A stretch of DNA of 8,960 nucleotides from Phycisphaerales bacterium (GCA_003171235.1 PMYM01000277.1:20075-29034); one strand, 5' to 3'. Numbered from the stretch's first letter, positions 1 through 7,031 are shown. A program made the numbers and translations. Notes: a model not told the origin generated them from the sequence alone.

Positions 1-1
1 A

Positions 2-18
2 GCACGGCAAAGCCGTGC
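2..18. repeat. Short perfect hairpin at the window edge
   Basis: GCACGGC (2-8), a three-base AAA loop, and GCCGTGC (12-18) form a perfect 7-bp stem. It is of the compact GC-rich type seen in REP-like intergenic repeats. The frame that contains it is open from base 1 to 330, but its translation has low complexity and matches nothing I recognise, so I treat the area as non-coding. It could be the tail of a larger repeat or the terminator of a gene to the left of the window. Confidence 0.4.
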
Positions 19-497
19 GCAGCGCAGCCCCCGGAAAAGGCGCCGCACAAGGCAGAGCGAACGGCTGGGCCTGCGCGCGAAGTTGAGCGTGCTCGCGAGG
101 GTGTGATGAGCTTTTGGGAATTGAGCCAAATGTGGGGTGTGCGACTTTGTTGCACGCGATCCCTCCAGGGTAATCACACCACCGGCAGGAAGAACCGAAC
201 CCCTTTGGGGAGTCACACCACTGCCTCTGGCCCATTGCCCAGGCCGTTACCGGGGGCTGCGCGTCCCTCGCCTTCGCTCGGGCCGCTCCACCCCCGGCTA
301 AATTCTGGCCGGCCCTGCGGGCCTGGATGAAGCTCTCCCGGCGTCGCTCTGCATTTGCGCGGATCTTCCCGTGGCCCTGTAGGAACCGCTCCAGCCTCGC
401 CAGGTGTATTTCCATTTGTGCGTACAGGCCGGAAACGCTTTCCACTCATGATGTTGCCACCCAATCTTAAACCGCTCTCGTCCATCTTCTTCCGAGT
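19..497. other. Gene-free stretch with degenerate repeat-like DNA
   Basis: I see no credible gene here. Small open frames exist on both strands (for example 103-330 + and 213-551 -), but their translations are rich in Pro, Gly and Arg with no domain and no good ribosome binding site. Visible structure: a short direct repeat TCACACCAC at 174-182 and 213-221; a small hairpin CCCC-TTT-GGGG at 200-210; and the hairpin pair at 250-323, listed separately. The composition looks like accumulated intergenic repeats, not decayed coding sequence, but that is a judgement from reading only. Confidence 0.5.
250..323. repeat. Paired hairpins, possible degenerate dispersed repeat
   Basis: CCGGGGG (250-256) is the exact reverse complement of CCCCCGG (291-297), closing a loop of 34 bases. 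It is followed after 13 bases by GGCCC-TGC-GGGCC (311-323). A long G-run stem, then GCTAAATTCTGGCCG, then a second short GC hairpin resembles a repeat pattern I recall from intergenic DNA of planctomycete-like genomes. That family resemblance is from memory and unverified; the stems themselves are visible. Confidence 0.35.
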
Positions 498-508
498 TTG
501 TGTATTAG

Positions 509-528
509 ACCACGCCCTTGGGCGTGGT
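509..528. repeat. Left terminal hairpin of the 498-791 element
   Basis: ACCACGCCC (509-517), TT, GGGCGTGGT (520-528): a perfect 9-bp stem with a two-base loop, directly preceded by GTATTAG (502-508). Confidence 0.75.
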
Positions 529-549
529 AAGGGGCGTTGCGGGAGACCC

Positions 550-571
550 AAAGGGCGTTTTAACGCCCTTT
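550..571. repeat. Internal perfect hairpin
   Basis: AAAGGGCGTT (550-559), TT, AACGCCCTTT (562-571): a perfect 10-bp stem inside the 498-791 element. It is not followed by a T-run, so it is unlikely to be a simple terminator on the + strand. Confidence 0.7.
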
Positions 572-686
572 ACGGCCTGGCTTCAGCCTTCCTGTTTCTC
601 AATTGCAGTGCCAGACGAAATGAAGATTGATTTCGCTATATACATTTCGCGGCATGAGGTTCTCCCTGGCTCAAGCCAAATGACCA

Positions 687-704
687 AGCCCGTTAAAACG
701 GGCT
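687..704. repeat. Internal perfect hairpin
   Basis: AGCCCGTT (687-694), AA, AACGGGCT (697-704): an 8-bp perfect stem inside the 498-791 element. It shares its two-base-loop design with the hairpins at 509-528, 550-571 and 732-749. Confidence 0.7.
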
Positions 705-731
705 GATTGTAATCCCGCGTGTGCCCTTTCA

Positions 732-749
732 CCACGCCTAAAGGCGTGG
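732..749. repeat. Right terminal hairpin of the 498-791 element
   Basis: CCACGCCT (732-739), AA, AGGCGTGG (742-749): an 8-bp stem followed by CCTAATACACAA (750-761). Read on the - strand it reproduces the left end of the element. Confidence 0.75.
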
Positions 750-791
750 CCTAATACACAACAAGGAAAACGTGGCCTAATACACAACAAG
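745..791. repeat. Tandem duplication of the right element end
   Basis: The 21 bases at 745-765 recur identically at 771-791, separated by GAAAA (766-770), a 26-bp period. The second copy carries only the outer half of the hairpin plus the CTAATACACAACAAG tail. This looks like duplication or abortive excision/insertion at the element boundary. Confidence 0.8.
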
Positions 792-897
792 AAGGGCGCG
801 GCAGGGTGAGAGACAGCAAGGCGCCCGTCAAAGTCTAACGGCAGGAAATCACGGGCATGCTTCCCCAAGTGGCGTTGCTTTCAGAAGTCTTGTCGTG

Positions 898-925
898 TTG
901 ATTGCCCCGCCCGCAAGGTTACAAT
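898..925 (+). promoter_or_regulatory. Probable sigma-70-type promoter of panB, near-leaderless
   Basis: TTGATT (898-903) and TACAAT (920-925) are good -35 and -10 matches at a 16-bp spacing. The -10 box ends 9 nt before the panB ATG at 935, so transcription would start at about 931-933 and leave almost no leader. The only Shine-Dalgarno-like word, AAGG at 915-918, is 16 nt from the ATG and would lie upstream of this transcript start. Inferred from the sequence only. Confidence 0.5.
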
Positions 926-934
926 ACGGCCATT

Positions 935-1792
935 ATGGCACTGGAAAAGAAAATCAAGATATCGGATTTGCAGAAGCTTAAGGCCGCCGGGCAGAAGTTC
1001 GCCATGCTGACCGCCTACGACGCCACCATGGCCGCCATACAGGAGGCGGCGGGGGTGGAGGTAATCCTGGTGGGCGACAGCCTGGCCGGGCCGGTGCTGG
1101 GCCTGCCTGACACCATCGGCGTGAGCATGGACATCTCGGTGGCCTTGACGGTGGCGGTGCGGCGCGGGGCGCCGCTGGCATACCTGGTGGCCGACATGCC
1201 CTTCCTGTCCTACTACACGGCGGAGATGGCCATCGCCAACGCCGGGCGGTACATGGTCGAGGCCGGCGTGGACTGCGTGAAGGTGGAGACCAACCGCAAG
1301 CAACTGGAGATTATCCGCTCGATGGTCCAGGCCGGCATCCCCGTCATGCCCCACCTGGGCCTGACGCCCCAGCGGGCCATACAGCTTGGCGGGTACAAGG
1401 TGGCGGGCAAGACCGCGGCCGACGCCATCGAGGTCATCCAGACGGCCGAGATGATGGTCCAGGCCGGCTCCTCGGCCCTGCTGCTGGAGGCCGTGCCGCC
1501 CGAACCGGCCGAAATCATCACCCGCCGCTCACCCGTGCCGGTCATCGGCTGCGGCGCGGGCAAGTTCTGCGACGGCTACGTGGTGGTCACGCACGATATG
1601 CTCGGCCTGACGCCGCGCAAGACCCCCAAGTTCGTCCGCAAGTACGCCGACCTGCGCACGCCCATGCAGCAGGCCTTCGAGACCTACGTCCGCGAGTGCA
1701 AGACCGGCCTGTACCCCGCCCCCGAGCACGATTACCCCATGGGAGAGGAAGAAAAGGCGGTCCTGGCGGAGTGGGCGAAGAAGAAAAGCTAA
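935..1792 (+). CDS. panB: 3-methyl-2-oxobutanoate hydroxymethyltransferase (PanB), divergent
   Basis: Cytoplasmic Mg-dependent enzyme that transfers a hydroxymethyl group from 5,10-methylene-tetrahydrofolate to alpha-ketoisovalerate, giving ketopantoate for pantothenate and CoA synthesis. The 286-residue product has the family motifs in order: LTAYDA (25-30), VGDS with D48/S49, DMPF with D87, VKVE with K116/E118, PHLGLTPQ with H140, GGYKV, LEAVP with E185, GCGAG and CDG. The spacing matches the metal, substrate and general-base residues known in E. coli PanB. Several signatures deviate: VKVETN where VK(L/I)EGG is usual, GYKVAGK for GYKVQGR, CDGYVVV for CDGQVLV, and the usual His before the RG of the helix following VGDS is absent. 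The C-terminus (LYPAPEHDYP and onward) is somewhat extended. I chose ATG 935 over TTG 902, whose extra 11 residues are not conserved-looking and overlap the promoter. The last codons and the stop lie inside a heptamer repeat. No other pantothenate gene is adjacent. A PanB-related paralog with altered substrate is possible. Confidence 0.88.
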   Translation: MALEKKIKISDLQKLKAAGQKFAMLTAYDATMAAIQEAAGVEVILVGDSLAGPVLGLPDTIGVSMDISVALTVAVRRGAPLAYLVADMPFLSYYTAEMAIANAGRYMVEAGVDCVKVETNRKQLEIIRSMVQAGIPVMPHLGLTPQRAIQLGGYKVAGKTAADAIEVIQTAEMMVQAGSSALLLEAVPPEPAEIITRRSPVPVIGCGAGKFCDGYVVVTHDMLGLTPRKTPKFVRKYADLRTPMQQAFETYVRECKTGLYPAPEHDYPMGEEEKAVLAEWAKKKS

Positions 1793-1917
1793 AAGCTGAA
1801 AGCTGAAAGCTGAAATCGGAGGGAAAGACAGGAAGGAAAGCTAAAAGCTGAAAGCTGAAATCGGAAGGAATTAGTCGCGTCCTACTTTTAGCTTTCAGCT
1901 TTTAGCTTTCAGCTTTA
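1785..1917. repeat. GAAAGCT heptamer array, direct and inverted copies
   Basis: Copy A (1785-1820) and copy B (1837-1865) both run AAAGCTAAAAGCTGAAAGCT... ending ATCGGA; A has three AAAGCTG units after the first unit and B has two. An inverted array (1886-1916) follows. Bases 1836-1856 are the exact complement of 1890-1910, and pairing extends through one G.U and three A-T pairs to a 25-bp stem (1836-1860 with 1886-1910) around a 25-base loop. Copy A can compete for the same right arm. The panB stop TAA (1790-1792) is within copy A. This AT-rich block contrasts sharply with its GC-rich neighbours and looks like a mobile or expanding intergenic repeat. Confidence 0.85.
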
Positions 1918-1920
1918 TTT
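1836..1920 (+). terminator. Possible rho-independent terminator of panB
   Basis: The 25-bp heptamer stem (1836-1860/1886-1910) is followed by AGCTTTATTT (1911-1920), a modest U-rich tail. The stem is long but AT-rich. Position after panB and before the next gene fits termination; the repeat origin makes this role incidental or uncertain. Confidence 0.35.
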
Positions 1921-1930
1921 CTATAACCTA

Positions 1931-4753
1931 ATGATCAAAAAGCTCGCTACCTTCGCTCTCTTCCTCTTCCTGCCCATGCTCATGCTGTATCCGCTGTGGG
2001 GCAACCCCCTCTCCGCCGGCGAAGACGACGTAATCTATTACTACCCCCTGCGGAAGATGGCCTTCGAGCAGATCCGCCAAGGCCAGTGGCCGATGTGGAA
2101 TTCCCGCGAGGTTACCGGCGTGCCGCTCTTTGCCGACCCGCAGTCGGGGCTATTGTTCCCGCCCAACTGGCTGTGCGCGGTCCTGCCGCTCAAATTGGCC
2201 TACAGTCTAAGCGTCTTCCTGGCGTTTTCGCTGGCCGGCTGGGGGGCGCAGCTGTACCTGAGGAAGATCGGGCTGGCTCGTACGGCGGCGATATTCGGCG
2301 GCGTGGTCTTCATGTTCTGCGGATTCATGGTCGGCCACCGGGTCCACCTGTCGATGATCCAGACGGCGGGCTTTTTACCCTGGGGACTGCTGGCCGTCGA
2401 GACCATGCGGCAGGATCGCCGGCGGGGCTTTGCCCTGCTGGCGGGGACGCTGGCGCTGGCCCTGGCGGCGGGGCACTGGCCGACGGTCATACACATGGGC
2501 CTGGCCTGGGCGGTGTACTTCCTGGTGCGGGCCCGCCCGTTCTTTAAGAGTCTATTGGCGGGGATCGCCGCCGCCATGCTGGCCGCCCTGCTGGTGCTGC
2601 CGCAGGTGGTGGCCACCGTCGGCTTCCTCAGCCACAGCGTGCGCTCCAACACCACCTACCTGACAGCCACCGAAAACTCCTTCTTCCCGTTGGACGTGGT
2701 GCTGGCCTTCTTCCCGCTGCTGATGGGCTGTCGCAACAACAACTGCATTGCCTGGCAGGGGTGGTGGGGGCCCTGGCACCTGTGCGAGATGCTGGGCTAC
2801 GTCGGGCTGGTGACGCTGGTGCTGGCCGCGGCGGCCGTGTGGCGGTTGTACCGGCGGCGGGCATGGCAGGCCGGCGTGCCCGCGAAATCCGCCGACCAAT
2901 CCCCGCCCGGCCAGGCCGCGCTACCCGGCAGCGGCATGGTTAAACTCTGGACCTGGCTGGGCGCGGGGGCGTTTGTCTTCATGCTGGGCTGGAACACCGG
3001 CCCGCTGTACAAGCTCATCTACATGCTGCCGGGCTTGGACAAGGTGCGCTGCCCCGCCCGGATGGTGGTGCTGCTGGACCTGGCCCTGGCCGTGCTGGCG
3101 GCCATCGGGCTGAATTGGCTGATGCACGCCCAGCCGGCGCCGGGCCAGGAGATCTCGCCGCTGGGGCGGACGATCCGCCGTTTGTCCCGTTATGCCCTGC
3201 CGGGGGCCATGGCCCTGTCGCTGGGTCTGGTCGGGCTGTTCTGGCTGGTGGGGAGGCCGCTGACGAATTTCCTCAGCGCCCAGTTCGACAACGTAATCTG
3301 GTCGCTGCGTCCGCGTTCGCCGGCCATCTGGGTCTGGCTGCTGCTGGCGGGGTTGACAATCGCGGTGCTGTCTTGGGTGGTGCGCCGGCCGGGGCGGCGA
3401 GGGGCCGTGCTGGTGGCGCTGGCGGTGGTGGACCTGTTCTTCATCACCCGGTTTGTGGACATGCCCGCCCGGTCGGGGCCCGACCCGGAAGTATCGCCCG
3501 CGGCCGCCTGGCTGCGCGAAAACGGCGGCCAGGGCAAGTATCGCATCTGGGGCCTGGGCAGGTACTACAACTACCGGCCCAACGAACTGCTGCTGCCCAA
3601 GACCAGCCAATCGCTGGGCTTTGACGACATCAACTGCTACGGCCCGTTCCAACCCATTGAGCACGCGATGTTGCTGAACATGCGGCCGTGGGGGCAAACC
3701 CGCGAGTGGCCGCAACTGCTCCGCCGCAATCACCTGCTGAGCATTTTCAACGTGCGGTACATCCTGGCGGCCCAGCCGGAGTTCCGCCAGGTGCTCGAGA
3801 GCGTGGTAGTTCCCGACAACCCGCCGCCGGGCGACGGGCCGGAGATGCTCTCGGATCAGTGGCCCAGGATGGAGCATATCCAAAGCCCGGGCACAGCGGC
3901 AGAGGGCGGCAGGGAATATGTCCTGCATGCCCCCGGCGTATTGTCGCCGGCGGTGATGGAGCAGCCGGTGAGGGTGCAGGCGGGGGCCATCTACCGTATC
4001 CGCCTGGACTGCCGGGCGCCGCGCGGAATGGAGAATCACCTGCGGGCCGAACTGGCCCTGGACGGAAACAACCCCGGCGTATGGGACGATTGCGGGCAAC
4101 TTCGCGTGGACAGCGACCAGTTGCTCCCGGGGGGGCCCTGGCGGCATTTCGAGTGGACCTTCCAGGCGCCCCAGGACGCCGGCGGGCAGGGGATATTCCG
4201 GCTCGTCGCCGCCAGCCCCAGCCGGATCGAGGTCCGCAACCTGTCCCTGCGGCCCTCGAGCTGGGAAACGCCGACCAACTTCGGCGGGCGGCTTGCCCCG
4301 CTCGAACATGTTTACATCGACCGCACGCCCCAAGGCCTGCCGCCGCGCCGCCGCGGCTACCAGCCGGTGCACATCTACGAAAACCGCCTCTGCCTGCCGC
4401 GCCAGTTCCCCGTCTCCACCAAGACCATGCCGGACCAGTGGTCCGTAGTGGAGGCTCTTCGCTGGAATCCCGAGAAGTACGATTTCTCCCGGGAGGCACT
4501 TGTGACTGCGGCACTGCTTGAGCGGGACGGCACGTTCTGTAGCCAATCCTATAAGGAGGGCGACCGGCGGGTGCAGGCGAATTCACTGGGGCGTTTACAG
4601 GGCGTTGACGGCGCCTCCAGTGGGGGGAACCCCTCAGGCCAGGGCATGCCCGGGTGGTTCTACTTCGCCTGGTTGGGGACATCGCTTCTGGCAGGGCTTT
4701 TGCTGTGGCGCTTTGGGCGGATTAGAATTGCAGAAAGCGCGAACCGGCGATAG
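1931..4753 (+). CDS. YfhO-family polytopic membrane protein
   Basis: A 940-residue protein of the YfhO type (GT-C-like fold; bacterial members are linked to glycosylation of envelope polymers). Residues 5-23 form a first membrane helix. Next comes the family's extracytoplasmic signature, with acidic GEDD (30-33), YYYPLR (36-41), WPMWN (53-57), G-P-FADPQSG (63-73) and FPPNWL (76-81); the acidic pair after helix 1 is the usual GT-C catalytic/metal position. About ten more hydrophobic segments run to about residue 510. A long soluble part follows, including YRIWGLGRYYNYRP and a beta-rich stretch at about 660-775 that reads like a carbohydrate-binding jelly roll (WRHFEWTF, then RNLSLRP). The YENRLCLPR motif sits at about 815-825, and a last helix (about 908-929) has a basic tail. 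ATG 1931 has no clear Shine-Dalgarno; it is the only start that keeps helix 1 intact. The htrA gene begins 67 nt downstream. The substrate cannot be read from the sequence. Confidence 0.8.
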   Translation: MIKKLATFALFLFLPMLMLYPLWGNPLSAGEDDVIYYYPLRKMAFEQIRQGQWPMWNSREVTGVPLFADPQSGLLFPPNWLCAVLPLKLAYSLSVFLAFSLAGWGAQLYLRKIGLARTAAIFGGVVFMFCGFMVGHRVHLSMIQTAGFLPWGLLAVETMRQDRRRGFALLAGTLALALAAGHWPTVIHMGLAWAVYFLVRARPFFKSLLAGIAAAMLAALLVLPQVVATVGFLSHSVRSNTTYLTATENSFFPLDVVLAFFPLLMGCRNNNCIAWQGWWGPWHLCEMLGYVGLVTLVLAAAAVWRLYRRRAWQAGVPAKSADQSPPGQAALPGSGMVKLWTWLGAGAFVFMLGWNTGPLYKLIYMLPGLDKVRCPARMVVLLDLALAVLAAIGLNWLMHAQPAPGQEISPLGRTIRRLSRYALPGAMALSLGLVGLFWLVGRPLTNFLSAQFDNVIWSLRPRSPAIWVWLLLAGLTIAVLSWVVRRPGRRGAVLVALAVVDLFFITRFVDMPARSGPDPEVSPAAAWLRENGGQGKYRIWGLGRYYNYRPNELLLPKTSQSLGFDDINCYGPFQPIEHAMLLNMRPWGQTREWPQLLRRNHLLSIFNVRYILAAQPEFRQVLESVVVPDNPPPGDGPEMLSDQWPRMEHIQSPGTAAEGGREYVLHAPGVLSPAVMEQPVRVQAGAIYRIRLDCRAPRGMENHLRAELALDGNNPGVWDDCGQLRVDSDQLLPGGPWRHFEWTFQAPQDAGGQGIFRLVAASPSRIEVRNLSLRPSSWETPTNFGGRLAPLEHVYIDRTPQGLPPRRRGYQPVHIYENRLCLPRQFPVSTKTMPDQWSVVEALRWNPEKYDFSREALVTAALLERDGTFCSQSYKEGDRRVQANSLGRLQGVDGASSGGNPSGQGMPGWFYFAWLGTSLLAGLLLWRFGRIRIAESANRR

Positions 4754-4769
4754 GGCGGCGGCATAGTTA

Positions 4770-4812
4770 GATAATACACCCGCAAGCCCTCTGGGACCGG
4801 GCGAATAAGGAG
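4770..4812 (+). promoter_or_regulatory. htrA ribosome binding site and weak -10-like box
   Basis: AAGGAG (4807-4812) lies 8 nt before ATG 4821 and decides the start over the in-frame GTG at 4815, which would be only 2 nt away. A -10-like GATAAT (4770-4775) precedes it without a recognisable -35, so a separate promoter is possible but weak; read-through from the YfhO-like gene is equally likely. Confidence 0.5.
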
Positions 4813-4820
4813 ATGTGGCA

Positions 4821-6350
<1,530 letters not shown>

Positions 6351-6360
6351 AGAAACTTGA

Positions 6361-6456
6361 ACCACAGAGAACACGACGATCGCGAAGACAGGAAACAGAG
6401 CCGGTCTCTCCGCTTTTCTTTGTGTTCCTTGTGATCTCTGTGGTCAGATCTGTGGT
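6361..6456. repeat. ACCACAGAG inverted-repeat block
   Basis: ACCACAGAGAACAC (6361-6374) matches the reverse complement of 6431-6444 at 13 of 14 positions. A further TCTGTGGT (6449-6456) repeats 6437-6444 directly. Between the arms, the - strand reads as AAGGAACACAAAGAAAAG, the usual continuation of this word. I recall such ACCACAGAG...CACAGAG repeats as common intergenic sequence in planctomycetes and other environmental bacteria (from memory, not checked). It begins 10 nt after the htrA stop and could act as a weak terminator stem, though no strong U-run follows. Confidence 0.65.
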
Positions 6457-6487
6457 TTTCCGAGTTTCCCCAGCGCGTATTGGCGGG

Positions 6488-6493
6488 TAGAAT
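6488..6493 (+). promoter_or_regulatory. Possible -10 box of hsp20
   Basis: TAGAAT (6488-6493) is a good -10 hexamer. It would place the transcript start near 6500, just before the three leader hairpins, giving a leader of about 75 nt. No good -35 is visible at 6464-6471 (only TTTCCC-like), and no sigma-32 consensus or CIRCE operator was found. Confidence 0.35.
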
Positions 6494-6506
6494 CATATCC
6501 GAGTTG

Positions 6507-6570
6507 GCTGGAGGCGGCCGGCTGCCGCCTCCAGCGCCGGCGTCCCGGCAGGATCCTTTTTCAGGGGATC
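6507..6570 (+). promoter_or_regulatory. Candidate RNA thermometer in the hsp20 leader
   Basis: Three hairpins follow one another. H1 is GCTGGAGGCGGC (6507-6518) with GCCGCCTCCAGC (6524-6535), 12 perfect pairs around a 5-base loop. H2 is GCCGG (6536-6540) with CCGGC (6545-6549). H3 is GAUCCUUU (6552-6559) with AGGGGAUC (6563-6570), 8 pairs including two adjacent U.G wobbles around a UUC loop. H3 contains the whole AGGGGA ribosome binding site (6563-6568), with ATG 6575 just after it. A weak, wobble-containing final stem over the ribosome binding site behind stable upstream hairpins is the layout of ROSE and fourU thermometers of hsp20 genes. The structure is seen in the sequence; the function is inferred. 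Confidence 0.5.
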
Positions 6571-6574
6571 GAAC

Positions 6575-7006
6575 ATGCACGTCCCGTTGCGACTGGCTGA
6601 AGAATCGTCCTTCACCGAACGCATGGACCGTTGGGTCGAGCAGGTGCTGGGGCCGGATTACCGGCGGTACTGCGCCCGCCGGGCATGGACCCCGTGCGTC
6701 AACCTCTACGAAGACGTAGACAATTACTACGTCGTGGTGGAACTGTCGGGCATAGAGGCCGACAAGGTGGAACTGCGGGTGGAGGGCAACAACCTGGTGC
6801 TGGAGGGGCGGCGGGCCACCCCGCGCCCCGAGTCCTGCCCGGGCTGCCCTGAAATCCCGCTGGGCAGGCTGCGCATGCACCTGATGGAGATCGATCACGG
6901 GCAATTCTCCCGCACCCTGGAAATGCCCGAAGCCATCGACCGCGAGCGCACGGAAGCTTCGTACCGCAACGGCTACCTCTGGATCACCTGCCCCAAGCTC
7001 CGCTAG
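6575..7006 (+). CDS. hsp20: Small heat-shock protein (Hsp20/alpha-crystallin family)
   Basis: A 143-residue ATP-independent holdase that binds unfolding proteins in the cytoplasm and passes them to refolding or proteolytic systems. Residues 1-37 are the short variable N-terminal arm. The alpha-crystallin domain runs from WTPCVNLYEDVDNYYVVVELSG (about 38-59) through VELRVEGNNLVLEGRR (65-80), the GQFSRTLEMPEAID strand pair (109-122) and the closing NGYLWITCPK (132-141), the counterpart of the usual G-x-L-x-I-x-x-PK. The protein stops two residues later, so the C-terminal extension with the I-x-I motif that links dimers into oligomers is missing. It has five cysteines (33, 41, 88, 91, 139), with CPGC at 88-91 in the mid-domain loop. 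The ribosome binding site AGGGGA sits 6 nt before the ATG inside a hairpin. The lon gene follows after 65 nt on the same strand. Confidence 0.9.
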   Translation: MHVPLRLAEESSFTERMDRWVEQVLGPDYRRYCARRAWTPCVNLYEDVDNYYVVVELSGIEADKVELRVEGNNLVLEGRRATPRPESCPGCPEIPLGRLRMHLMEIDHGQFSRTLEMPEAIDRERTEASYRNGYLWITCPKLR

Positions 7007-7018
7007 GGGATGTTTTGC

Positions 7019-7031
7019 CGGGCGATGCCCG
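7019..7031 (+). repeat. Small hairpin between hsp20 and lon
   Basis: CGGGC (7019-7023), GAT, GCCCG (7027-7031) is a 5-bp GC stem in the 65-nt gap. It is not followed by a T-run, so it does not look like a terminator and fits continued transcription into lon. Confidence 0.3.

Larger units (their letters stand above)
498..791. mobile_element. REP/MITE-like element with hairpin-bearing terminal inverted repeats
   Basis: The left end (498-528) and the reverse complement of 731-761 agree at 28 of 31 positions, forming imperfect terminal inverted repeats about 200 bp apart. Each end is the word TTGTGTATTAG followed by a compact hairpin: 509-528 (9-bp stem, TT loop) on the left and 732-749 (8-bp stem, AA loop) on the right. 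Two of the three mismatches are the two sides of one base pair, C-G on the left and T-A on the right, so pairing is kept. Two further perfect hairpins lie inside, at 550-571 and 687-704. There is no open frame for a transposase. The end design (short guide word plus hairpin) recalls REPs mobilised in trans by Y1 tyrosine transposases (RAYT, IS200/IS605-like). A structured RNA is the main alternative. Confidence 0.55.

Noticed and set aside
213..630. Overlapping short frames at 213-551 (-) and 355-630 (+) as possible small genes
   Set aside because: They have no credible ribosome binding site, no domain, and they cross hairpins and the boundary of the repeat element.
498..791. CRISPR array
   Set aside because: There are only two copies of a 21-bp unit with a 5-base spacer, and the other repeats are inverted; no regular repeat-spacer pattern and no cas gene.
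794..826. GGGCGC/GCGCCC inverted pair as a terminator
   Set aside because: It has only six pairs, a 21-base loop and no T-run, so it could easily arise by chance in GC-rich DNA.
671..868. A 65-codon frame on the - strand
   Set aside because: It reads through the tandem duplication and the hairpins of the repeat element; the composition does not look coding.
902..934. TTG 902 as the panB start
   Set aside because: The added 11 residues overlap the -35/-10 boxes and do not resemble PanB N-termini; ATG 935 gives the normal MALEKKIKISDLQKLK beginning.
2921..4546. A 541-codon open frame on the - strand opposite the YfhO-like gene
   Set aside because: It is the mirror of a GC-rich real gene: the product is Pro/Arg/Gln/His-rich without domains, while the + strand gives a coherent membrane protein with family motifs.
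6351..6574. CIRCE or sigma-32 promoter upstream of hsp20
   Set aside because: No TTAGCACTC/GAGTGCTAA pair is present. A CTTGAA at 6356-6361 has no CCCCAT-type partner at suitable spacing.
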